A stretch of 13,173 nt of DNA from JACPNA01 sp964429715. GTDB lineage: Archaea; Nanobdellota; Nanobdellia; Woesearchaeales; GW2011-AR9. The notes under the pieces were generated by a model. The model had not been told where the DNA came from and did no database searches. It saw only the letters and a list, made by a program, of their open reading frames with translations. Location: positions 1 through 13,173 of the forward strand of contig CAYSCV010000035.1 of assembly GCA_964429715.1 (NCBI GenBank). The letters are read 5' to 3'. The position numbers and the translations under genes were made by a program. Shown here one piece after another: positions 7,661-13,173 of the stretch (within the stretch, counting starts at the first letter, position 1; every line of letters begins with the position of its first letter).

Positions 7661-7897
7661 ATGACAAAAGGAAAACCAAAAAGAAGTTTGGATAATCTTG
7701 TGTCTGAGAATGTATATCTTACTAATGCATCCTACAATATAGCACCAATTCATCCTAACAATTTAGATCAAGAGATCAAAAATATGTTGTACAACATGTT
7801 CAATTCCGGAAAACCAAAAGCAGGATTAATATACTTTGAACAACAGCCAGATGGAAAATATAAGATAGAAACACGTTACGCAGAAAGAATAGACTAA
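7661..7897 (+). CDS. small hypothetical protein, 78 aa
   Basis: This gene begins 16 bases after the STT3 stop codon, starting at the ATG of MTKGKPKRSLDNL. The frame is open further upstream inside the STT3 gene (from 7565), but that part simply overlaps the isomerase coding region, so the later ATG is preferred. The protein has a basic N-terminus, a middle with NASYNIAPIHPNNLDQEIKN, a short helix (NMLYNMFNS) and a beta-like end (AGLIYFEQQPDGKYKIETRY). It has no membrane segment, signal peptide or cysteine. I do not recognise a family. No TATA box or Shine-Dalgarno sequence is evident, so it may be read from the STT3 transcript. The sense strand is less C-rich than the large genes on either side. 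Confidence 0.6.
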   Translation: MTKGKPKRSLDNLVSENVYLTNASYNIAPIHPNNLDQEIKNMLYNMFNSGKPKAGLIYFEQQPDGKYKIETRYAERID

Positions 7898-8010
7898 AAA
7901 GAAAATTAGAACAATATATCAATCAACATAAAATCGAATCGTTAAACACACTCAAATATCATTAAAAATACAAAGATTAACCTCGTTCTCACCTCTTTTC
8001 TTTCACAACC

Positions 8011-8020
8011 CTTATAAAAC
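8011..8020 (+). promoter_or_regulatory. TATA box of the GT2 gene
   Basis: CTTATAAAAC lies about 28 bases before the ATG at 8043. The rest of the 145-base gap after the previous gene (7898-8042) is A/C-rich, and nothing else is evident in it. Confidence 0.55.
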
Positions 8021-8042
8021 CATTCTACCAAAAAATCATCAT

Positions 8043-8696
8043 ATGAATCCCTACATCATCATCCCTGCTCGCAATGAAGAAAAACACATTACCACTGTAA
8101 TCAACAACACTAAACCATATTGCCAAAACATTATCGTTGTCGATGACGGCTCAACCGATCAAACCTCAACACTCGCAAAACAAGCCGGTGCCATCACCTT
8201 AACACATAAAGTCAATCTCGGCAAAGGTGCCGCCATGAAAACCGGCTGCGAATACGCCATTCAACAAGACGCCACCCATCTTGTTGTCATGGATGCTGAC
8301 GGCCAACATGAACCAAAAGAAATACCCTCACTTCTTAACGCCCTAACCACTCACGACATCGTCTTTGGCACACGAAACATGCCCCAATCAATGCCTTTTG
8401 TCATGCGCTTTGGCAATAAATTTATAAATAAAACCCTTCACTTTTTTCATAACATCAATATTGAAGATAGCCAATGTGGCTACCGTGCTTTTACCAAAGA
8501 AGCATATCAAAAAATTCGCTGGGATGCCCAAGATTATTTTGTTGAAACCGAAATGACCATTCGCGCAGGAAAACAAAAATTAAAATATATTCAACACCCC
8601 ATTCAAACCATCTATAATGACAAATATAAAGGCACAACCATTTTTGATGGCATAACCATTGTCGGAAAAATGATTGGATCAAAACTATTAAAATAA
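8043..8696 (+). CDS. GT2-family glycosyltransferase (dolichyl-phosphate glycosyltransferase-like)
   Basis: This 217-residue cytosolic GT-A enzyme probably transfers a sugar from a nucleotide sugar to a polyprenyl phosphate, like DPM1 or dolichyl-phosphate glucose synthases. The N-terminus IIIPARNEE (5-13) and VVDDGSTDQT (32-41) bind the nucleotide. NLGKGAAMKTG (58-68) is typical of polyprenyl-phosphate sugar synthases. The metal-binding DxD is D84-A-D86 within VVMDADGQHEP. QCGYRAF (144-150) and the ETE at 168-170 form the acceptor side. Unlike DPM1 relatives with membrane anchors it has no C-terminal helices. The next gene is a DUF2304 membrane protein, a frequent neighbour of such enzymes, which might give it membrane attachment. 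Sugar identity cannot be read from sequence. A lipid-linked monosaccharide made here could feed the glycan that the upstream STT3 transfers. Confidence 0.9.
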   Translation: MNPYIIIPARNEEKHITTVINNTKPYCQNIIVVDDGSTDQTSTLAKQAGAITLTHKVNLGKGAAMKTGCEYAIQQDATHLVVMDADGQHEPKEIPSLLNALTTHDIVFGTRNMPQSMPFVMRFGNKFINKTLHFFHNINIEDSQCGYRAFTKEAYQKIRWDAQDYFVETEMTIRAGKQKLKYIQHPIQTIYNDKYKGTTIFDGITIVGKMIGSKLLK

Positions 8697-8733
8697 AAAA
8701 TTAAAAAAATAAACATATAATACAACACATCCC

Positions 8734-9093
8734 ATGACCACAACATTTTGGATACAATTTGGAGGCGTCATCTTCGGCGCTGCCATGTTATATTTCACAT
8801 TTGTAAAATATAAACGCAAAGAACTAACCTCAGTAGAATTAGGCATGTGGTTTGGTACATGGTTTACCCTCATCGCCGTTGCTATTATCCCTAACATTCT
8901 CGACCCCATCATTGCGCCATTAAATTTCTACCGCCGTTTAGACTTCTTCGTCGTCCTCGGCTTCTTCGTCCTTCTCGGCTTAGGATTTTACAATTACAGC
9001 ACCGTCAAAAAAATGGAAAAAAAACTAGAACACTACGTCCGCCAAGAAGCAATCGAACACGCCGACAAAAAACCTGAACAAAAACACCATTAG
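8734..9093 (+). CDS. DUF2304 family membrane protein
   Basis: This 119-residue protein has three predicted membrane helices, at about residues 4-24, 36-53 and 69-87, and then a charged cytosolic tail with coiled-coil character (VKKMEKKLEHYVRQEAIEH) ending in a His/Lys-rich stretch. A conserved-looking central part reads YKRKELTSVELGMWFGTW, and RRLDFFVVLGF begins the third helix; both are typical of DUF2304. The family has no proven biochemical role but is often found beside GT2 polyprenyl-phosphate glycosyltransferases, as here (37 bases after one). A partner or anchor role for that enzyme is an inference. A TATA-like AT stretch occurs upstream but its placement is poor, so it may be co-transcribed with the GT2 gene. 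Confidence 0.8.
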   Translation: MTTTFWIQFGGVIFGAAMLYFTFVKYKRKELTSVELGMWFGTWFTLIAVAIIPNILDPIIAPLNFYRRLDFFVVLGFFVLLGLGFYNYSTVKKMEKKLEHYVRQEAIEHADKKPEQKHH

Positions 9094-9102
9094 TTTTATA
9101 AC
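9094..9102 (+). promoter_or_regulatory. TATA box of the first GT4 gene
   Basis: TTTTATAAC starts directly after the DUF2304 stop codon and is centred about 31 bases before the ATG at 9129. It is followed by a C-run, as in front of STT3. Confidence 0.5.
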
Positions 9103-9128
9103 CCCCTCTTCTACTGATTTTATAGACT

Positions 9129-10304
9129 ATGAAAATCCTCTTTATTTGTGAAAATTATGTACCACATTATGGTGGTGCTGAAGTTGTATTTAAAAACTTA
9201 GCCGAACGCTATACCGCAACACAACACACCTCAACCGTTCTCACCCATCAATTGAAAGACACAGAAAAAAAAGAAATCATCAATAATGTTCAAATCCATC
9301 GTATCCCTTCTTTTCACTCCCGCTACCTCTTCACATTTCTCTCCATTCCCAAAGCCATTCAACTCGCCAAACAACATGATATTATCCAAACTACCACATT
9401 TAATGGCGCCTTTCCCGCCTGGCTAGCTGCTAAACTCACCCATAAACCCGTCGCTTTAACCGTTCATGAAGTCTGGATCAACCAGTGGCAAGACATCACC
9501 GGCTTTGGCAAACTCAAATCAACAATCCATAACCTTCTCGAACACTGCATCTACCTTCTCCCATTTGACCACTACATCTGCGTCTCAAACGCAACCAAAT
9601 CCAACCTCCTCAAACACAAACCAAGAATTGACCAAACCAAAATCACCACCATCTATAACGGCCTAGACTACAAATTCTGGAATCCTAAAACAATCTCAGA
9701 AAAAGACACCACACAACTCAAAGAAAAACACAATCTCAAAGACAAATATGTCTGCCTCGCCTATGGTCGCCCTGGCCCATCCAAAGGCTTTGAATATCTT
9801 ATTCAAGCATTTCCAAAAATAAAACAAGAAATTCCCAACGCCCATCTTATGCTCCTTCTCGGTTCCGTAGACAAATATCCGCAGAAATACCACCAACTCC
9901 TCACATTAATTAACCAACACTCTTTACAAAATCACAGCACCATCCTCACCTCCGTACCGCACCAAGAACTAAAATCATACCTCAAAACCGCAAATTGTAT
10001 CATTGTCCCCTCCGTAGCTGAAGGCTTCGGCTACACTGCAATTGAAGCAAACACCTTAGGCATACCCACCCTTATTAGCAACGCCGGCTCTCTACCCGAA
10101 GTCATCTCCGGCAAATACCATATGTTTGAAAGTAAAAACGTCCTCGACCTCGCAGAAAAAGTAGTTCTCATCTCCAAAAATAAACACTGGCAGAAACCAT
10201 TAAAACAATTTAATTGGGATGACAGTGTAGAGAAGTATCTCAAGATTTATAACAATCTCAAAGAAAAAAAACAAACCCCTACCTCTCTACCACAACCCTT
10301 ATAA
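9129..10304 (+). CDS. GT4-family glycosyltransferase
   Basis: This 391-residue GT-B fold enzyme transfers a sugar from an activated donor with retention of configuration. The N-terminal acceptor domain opens with MKILFICENYVPHYGGAEVV, containing the glycine loop GGAE (15-18) usual in GT4. The linker NGLD is at 177-180. The donor-binding domain starts near YGRPGPSKGFEYLI (212-225), and the signature E-x7-E is E298 to E306 in VAEGFGYTAIEA, followed by GIPTLISNAGSLPEVI. Length is normal and no membrane helix or signal peptide is seen, so it acts on the cytosolic face. The ATG at 9129 sits about 31 bases after a TATA box. Donor and acceptor are unknown. Its position between the GT2/DUF2304 pair and another GT4 suggests it adds a residue to a surface glycan. 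Confidence 0.92.
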   Translation: MKILFICENYVPHYGGAEVVFKNLAERYTATQHTSTVLTHQLKDTEKKEIINNVQIHRIPSFHSRYLFTFLSIPKAIQLAKQHDIIQTTTFNGAFPAWLAAKLTHKPVALTVHEVWINQWQDITGFGKLKSTIHNLLEHCIYLLPFDHYICVSNATKSNLLKHKPRIDQTKITTIYNGLDYKFWNPKTISEKDTTQLKEKHNLKDKYVCLAYGRPGPSKGFEYLIQAFPKIKQEIPNAHLMLLLGSVDKYPQKYHQLLTLINQHSLQNHSTILTSVPHQELKSYLKTANCIIVPSVAEGFGYTAIEANTLGIPTLISNAGSLPEVISGKYHMFESKNVLDLAEKVVLISKNKHWQKPLKQFNWDDSVEKYLKIYNNLKEKKQTPTSLPQPL

Positions 10305-10306
10305 AC
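10298..10306 (+). promoter_or_regulatory. TATA box of the second GT4 gene, overlapping the previous stop codon
   Basis: CTTATAAAC includes the TAA stop (10302-10304) of the preceding GT4 gene and is centred about 29 bases before the ATG at 10331. The 26-base spacer has no ribosome binding site. This suggests a separate leaderless transcript even though the genes look operon-like. Confidence 0.5.
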
Positions 10307-10330
10307 CCTCATTCTCGTCTTTTACACAAC

Positions 10331-11677
10331 ATGCACATCCTCTTTATATCTGAATATTACCCCCCTGTAATCATGGGTGGCGGCGAAATTAACCTTGCCA
10401 CACTAGCCCAAGCTTTAGCCGATCATAACCAAACAAACCCTAACACCGAAAACATCAAAGTCTCCATCCTTACTTCTCCCTCACCCAACCTTTCCGAAAT
10501 AGAAATCCATCCTAACATAACCATCTACCGCCGCCTCAACACCGGCTCCTCACCTTCCTCCTTTCTCGGCAACCTCTCCCGCTTCCTCCTCCTTAAACGC
10601 TCGATTATCAAACAAACCAAAAAAATCATCGAGCAGCAAAACCACCCAATTGATATCATCCACTTCATTGGCGGCACCATCATCGCTGCAAAAAAACTTA
10701 AACAACACCTCAAAAAAAGTAACCAACACCTTCCTTTATTTGCCACAATTGAAAGCTACCCCGCTCTCTGTCCCAAAGGCGACCGCTGGTACAAACAAAA
10801 ACAACCCTGCACCGTTAAATGCACTCTTTCTAATTTCCTCACCTGCCAATCCCACTGCACCGAAATCGGCAAAATGAAAAACGCTTGGTACCTCAAATAC
10901 AACCCCCTCTTCTTGCTAGTAACATACCAGTACTACTACCAACGCAACCAAGCCTTACAACACTGCCATCTCATCGCCATCAGTAAATACGTCCAAAACC
11001 TCCTGCAACAACAAAACCTTCAAAGCACAATCATCCCAAATATACTTGACATCGCACCATTCAAACAAGCAAACCAAAAATCATCGAGCAGCCTAACCAC
11101 CCAACCATCCAACCATCGCACCGCTTCATCGCCCAACTACCCCACTGCCACCCCACCCCTTCGCCTCCTCTACCTTGGCTCATTGATCAAATCAAAAGGC
11201 CCGCACATCCTCCTTCAAGCCCTCAAAGAAATCAACCCAAATACCTACCATCTCAACCTCTACGGCAACGGCATCATGAAACCACAACTTCAAACCTACA
11301 TCACCACAAATAATCTTAACGCCGCCATCCATCCTCCTGTCCTTTATGAACAAATCCCTGCTCTCTATGCAAACGCCAACCTCATCCTCTTCCCCTCCAT
11401 CTGGCCTGAGCCATTTGGTCGAATTCCCATCGAAGCCCATGCCGCAAATAAAATCGTCATCGCCTCAAATATCGGCGCCATACCTGAACTCACCACATCT
11501 TCAGATATCTTATTTACACCAGGAAACAGTACAGAACTACATCAAATCATAACACAACAAATCACTCTTTTCAAAAAAAAGAACATTCCTCAACAATCAC
11601 TAGAACAATGGCTTCCCAAAACTATAACCACTGCCATACTAAAACAATATAAAGAATCAACAATTCGAAAAGTTTAA
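10331..11677 (+). CDS. GT4-family glycosyltransferase with cysteine-rich insert and extended linker
   Basis: This 448-residue GT-B enzyme has the family start MHILFISEYYPPVIMGGGEI (glycine loop at 16-18) and, in the donor domain, YLGSLIKSKGPHILLQAL (281-298) and the E-x7-E signature E360 to E368 in WPEPFGRIPIEAH. After ATIESYPALCPKG the acceptor domain carries five cysteines, C147, C160, C164, C172 and C176, an arrangement that could bind zinc or an iron-sulfur cluster; cysteine-containing inserts at this place occur in other GT4 enzymes. The domain linker (about 249-276) is expanded by a Ser/Thr/Pro-rich stretch whose DNA partly copies an earlier part of the same gene in another frame. No membrane helix is seen, so it should act in the cytosol or at the inner membrane face. 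Substrates are unknown; neighbours point to surface glycan assembly. Confidence 0.9.
   Translation: MHILFISEYYPPVIMGGGEINLATLAQALADHNQTNPNTENIKVSILTSPSPNLSEIEIHPNITIYRRLNTGSSPSSFLGNLSRFLLLKRSIIKQTKKIIEQQNHPIDIIHFIGGTIIAAKKLKQHLKKSNQHLPLFATIESYPALCPKGDRWYKQKQPCTVKCTLSNFLTCQSHCTEIGKMKNAWYLKYNPLFLLVTYQYYYQRNQALQHCHLIAISKYVQNLLQQQNLQSTIIPNILDIAPFKQANQKSSSSLTTQPSNHRTASSPNYPTATPPLRLLYLGSLIKSKGPHILLQALKEINPNTYHLNLYGNGIMKPQLQTYITTNNLNAAIHPPVLYEQIPALYANANLILFPSIWPEPFGRIPIEAHAANKIVIASNIGAIPELTTSSDILFTPGNSTELHQIITQQITLFKKKNIPQQSLEQWLPKTITTAILKQYKESTIRKV
10621..10649 (+). repeat. first copy of a 29-bp intragenic dispersed repeat
   Basis: This segment matches 11076-11104 at 27 of 29 positions, including 17 identical bases at the left and 10 at the right. 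Here it encodes part of IIEQQNHP in the acceptor domain. Confidence 0.75.
11076..11104 (+). repeat. second copy of the 29-bp intragenic repeat, read in another frame
   Basis: It matches 10621-10649 with two mismatches, but is offset in frame, so that here it encodes KSSSSLTTQ in the low-complexity linker between the two GT-B domains. Confidence 0.75.
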
Positions 11678-11680
11678 AAA
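11671..11680 (+). promoter_or_regulatory. possible TATA box of the TarI/IspD-like gene, overlapping the GT4 stop codon
   Basis: AGTTTAAAAA contains the TAA stop of the second GT4 gene. A start site about 25 bases downstream would leave a leader of roughly 25 bases carrying the Shine-Dalgarno-like GTGATC at 11718-11723. Confidence 0.35.
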
Positions 11681-11717
11681 TGATTTCATTCAAAAATGTA
11701 AGAATACTATGAAAAAA

Positions 11718-11723
11718 GTGATC
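11718..11723 (+). promoter_or_regulatory. Shine-Dalgarno-like site of the TarI/IspD-like gene
   Basis: GTGATC is complementary to the conserved 3' end of archaeal and bacterial 16S rRNA and ends two bases before the ATG at 11726. The genes to the left have no such site. Confidence 0.45.
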
Positions 11724-11725
11724 AT

Positions 11726-12445
11726 ATGAAAACAGTAGGAATTATATTAGGAAGTGGAATGGGTCAACGGTTTAAAGCAACCATTCCAAAACAATTTGTA
11801 ATGCTCAATAATAAGATGATTATCCAATACCCCATCGATGCTTTACGAAAAGCTGATATTGATTACATTATTTGTACCCTTCCCCCAAATTATTCCAACA
11901 TAAAACATTTAGAAAAAATCACAGAAATAATACAAGGTGTTGATAAATTTGTAATCGGAGCTAATGAACGTAACCAAACTGTTATGAAAGCTCTTGAAGC
12001 CTGTCCTCCAGATACAACATATGTAGTATTCATTGATGCTGTTCGTCCATTCGTCAATCATTCGCTTATTAAAGATGGTCTCATTGAAATACAAAAAGAT
12101 CCTGAAATCAAATATGTACTCACCGGTCAACGTATTACCGATTCTTTATTTTCCATTCATCCGCATAGTAGTGATAACAGCGTTATTCGCGGAGAAGACC
12201 GAGACAAATTTAGACTCTCTATAAGTCCGGAAATTATTGAGTATCAAACCATTTATTCTATTTACCAGAATAAAGAGTTTATTAAAATAGTAAATCCTGA
12301 ATTCACCCCCAAAGTGTTTAATTTTTATCCGCAGTTTAAAGGAAAATTTATTGATTACAATGGTACAAACCTAAAAATCACATATGAAGAAGACGTACGA
12401 ATAGCAGAACAACTGCTAAAACAAACCAAATCTGAGAGTGTTTAG
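11726..12445 (+). CDS. TarI/IspD-family cytidylyltransferase (probably ribitol- or alditol-phosphate)
   Basis: This 239-residue enzyme uses CTP to make a CDP-alcohol. The N-terminal nucleotide loop is LGSGMGQRF (8-16) followed by the catalytic-type PKQF with K22. ANERNQTVMKAL (79-90) corresponds to the CTP-binding RxxSV segment. IDAVRPFV (103-110) has the Val-Arg-Pro-Phe form common in TarI and human CRPPA; IspD more often has AARP. LKITYEEDVRIAEQLL (216-231) is the conserved closing motif. The usual TPQ is replaced by SPE (167-169), a departure that might affect substrate. Archaea use mevalonate routes, so an IspD role in the MEP pathway is unlikely. The next gene is a dehydrogenase like TarJ, the enzyme making ribitol 5-phosphate, so CDP-ribitol synthesis is favoured by inference. 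Composition is less C-rich than the genes to the left. Confidence 0.82.
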   Translation: MKTVGIILGSGMGQRFKATIPKQFVMLNNKMIIQYPIDALRKADIDYIICTLPPNYSNIKHLEKITEIIQGVDKFVIGANERNQTVMKALEACPPDTTYVVFIDAVRPFVNHSLIKDGLIEIQKDPEIKYVLTGQRITDSLFSIHPHSSDNSVIRGEDRDKFRLSISPEIIEYQTIYSIYQNKEFIKIVNPEFTPKVFNFYPQFKGKFIDYNGTNLKITYEEDVRIAEQLLKQTKSESV

Positions 12446-12455
12446 AGAGTGTTTA
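12434..12455 (+). repeat. perfect 11-bp tandem duplication across the cytidylyltransferase stop codon
   Basis: GAGAGTGTTTA occurs twice head to tail (12434-12444 and 12445-12455). The TAG stop lies at the junction. With a single copy the frame would end after the same SESV residues but at TAA, so the protein is unaffected. Confidence 0.85.
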
Positions 12456-12456
12456 A

Positions 12457-12461
12457 TTTTT
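12457..12461 (+). terminator. possible T-tract terminator after the cytidylyltransferase gene
   Basis: Five T lie 12 bases past the stop codon and 30 bases before the TATA-like box of the next gene. The tract is short and has no hairpin; support is weak. Confidence 0.25.
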
Positions 12462-12490
12462 GGTATATTAAAAAAAATCTCAATTAGATA

Positions 12491-12501
12491 ACATTTATAA
12501 A
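12491..12501 (+). promoter_or_regulatory. TATA box of the TarJ-like gene
   Basis: ACATTTATAAA is a good TATA match about 80 bases before the ATG at 12578. Transcription from it would give a leader of roughly 55 bases, longer than any other in the window. Confidence 0.45.
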
Positions 12502-12542
12502 TCGTCGTTAAAAACAATAGGGATAGAGCAACTATTAAAAAA

Positions 12543-12573
12543 GCGCAGGTGCGCACCAGCAAATAATAGGTGG
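12543..12573 (+). promoter_or_regulatory. palindrome and Shine-Dalgarno-like site in the TarJ-like gene leader
   Basis: GGTGCGCACC (12548-12557) is a perfect palindrome, overlapped on its left by GCGC, which allows a GCGC-AGGT-GCGC hairpin (12543-12554). AGGTGG at 12568-12573 lies four bases before the ATG and can serve as a ribosome binding site. CACC at 12554-12557 could pair either with GGTG at 12548-12551 or with the GGTG of the ribosome binding site, so two alternative structures are possible. Confidence 0.35.
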
Positions 12574-12577
12574 AAAA

Positions 12578-13173
12578 ATGAGAAACGATACTCTTACGTT
12601 AACAAATTTTATTCCAGTAAAAAAATTTTATTTTGAGCAACCAGCTCAAGCTAACCAATATTGCCAAATTAAAGAAAAAGAAGATCAAATTACCCAAATT
12701 CCTCCCGAACATCACATCATAAAAATGGATGCGGTGAGTTTGTGCCACATGGAAGGTAAATACCGTAAAGCCATGGTCCCCCCAGAGAAACTAAAACGCT
12801 ACCCCATCATTCCTGGACATGAAGGAAGTGGTATAATCTATAAATCCAATGGGAAGCTTCAGCCAGGCACACGTGTGTCGATAATCTCATTCCAACATTG
12901 CTCAAACTGTACAAATTGCCAAACAGGTGATTCAAATTACTGTTTAGAAGGAAAACTCATCGGAAGTAGAGCCCCCGGCTTACTCCAAACACACCTCGTA
13001 TATCCAGAATCTTTTCTTGTTCCCATACAAGACAATATCTCTCCCCTTCTAGGAGCTCTAGCTGAACCTTCAACCGCAGCCTATCGTGCCATCCAATCAT
13101 CATCTCCAACCGGAAAGATTGCCGTGTATGGAAGTAGCTCACTAGGATATCTTTTAGTTGCCAATTTATCTTA
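12578..13173 (+). CDS. zinc-dependent medium-chain dehydrogenase, TarJ-like (partial, runs off the window)
   Basis: The frame is open for 198 codons from the ATG at 12578 to the window end, so the C-terminal half is missing. It is a medium-chain alcohol dehydrogenase: C56 in VSLCHMEG and H81-E82 in PGHEGSG are the catalytic-zinc ligands, C108, C111, C114 and C122 form the structural zinc lobe (CSNCTNCQTGDSNYC), E163 lies in ALAEPSTAAY, and the nucleotide-binding fold begins with AVYGSSSLGYLLVA. The spacing around SLCHMEG, GHEGSG and GSSSLGY resembles TarJ ribulose-5-phosphate reductase, which makes ribitol 5-phosphate for TarI, but many polyol dehydrogenases look alike and TarJ from Staphylococcus, as I recall it, lacks the four-cysteine lobe. 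The assignment rests mainly on the adjacent TarI-like gene. An AGGTGG ribosome binding site supports the start. Confidence 0.82.
   Translation, partial: MRNDTLTLTNFIPVKKFYFEQPAQANQYCQIKEKEDQITQIPPEHHIIKMDAVSLCHMEGKYRKAMVPPEKLKRYPIIPGHEGSGIIYKSNGKLQPGTRVSIISFQHCSNCTNCQTGDSNYCLEGKLIGSRAPGLLQTHLVYPESFLVPIQDNISPLLGALAEPSTAAYRAIQSSSPTGKIAVYGSSSLGYLLVANLS

Noticed and set aside
11726..12445. IspD of the MEP isoprenoid pathway
   Set aside because: Archaea generally use mevalonate routes, the DAVRPF form fits TarI/CRPPA better, and the neighbour is a TarJ-like dehydrogenase. Not fully excluded without a tree.
1..13173. CRISPR array, tRNA, rRNA, transposase or phage genes
   Set aside because: No regularly spaced repeats, cloverleaf sequences, rRNA-like stretches or transposase/integrase motifs were seen on either strand.

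Overview
This window looks like a piece of an archaeal chromosome, most likely from a DPANN-type lineage such as Woesearchaeota or Pacearchaeota; that lineage call is an inference from gene content. The archaeal evidence is an MBF1-type zinc-ribbon/helix-turn-helix regulator, an AglB/STT3 oligosaccharyltransferase, and TATA boxes placed about 27-31 bases upstream of start codons with no ribosome binding site between, as in leaderless archaeal transcripts. No rRNA, tRNA, CRISPR array, integrase or insertion sequence was seen.

Layout. At the left, two genes run on the minus strand: mbf1 (101-556) and an unrecognised 141-residue protein (628-1053). Divergent from them are two plus-strand genes for a split ATP-citrate lyase: the ATP-grasp subunit aclB (1179-2429) and the CoA-ligase/citrate-synthase-like subunit aclA (2510-4390). 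Next is a very large STT3/AglB (4483-7644) whose C-terminus carries a complete parvulin-type prolyl isomerase domain, then a small orphan gene (7661-7897). A sugar-transfer block follows: a GT2 polyprenyl-phosphate glycosyltransferase-like enzyme (8043-8696), a DUF2304 membrane protein (8734-9093) and two GT4 glycosyltransferases (9129-10304, 10331-11677). At the right end, base composition changes and two genes resemble a CDP-ribitol pathway: a TarI/IspD-family cytidylyltransferase (11726-12445) and a zinc-dependent dehydrogenase resembling TarJ (12578 to beyond the window end).

How the genes may work together. From 4483 onward the theme is cell-surface glycosylation: glycosyltransferases build a lipid-linked glycan, STT3 transfers it to secreted proteins outside the membrane, and the fused isomerase could help fold those proteins. 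The TarI/TarJ-like pair could supply CDP-ribitol or a related CDP-alditol for a teichoic-acid-like or alditol-phosphate-decorated glycan. The citrate lyase would make acetyl-CoA and oxaloacetate from citrate, either for lipid precursors or as part of a reductive carbon cycle that this window cannot show.

Composition. From the left end to about 11.68 kb the plus strand has many more C than G, whichever strand encodes the gene. From 11.7 kb on this bias disappears and the start codons have Shine-Dalgarno-like sequences, which suggests either a separately acquired module or a change in replication-strand skew.
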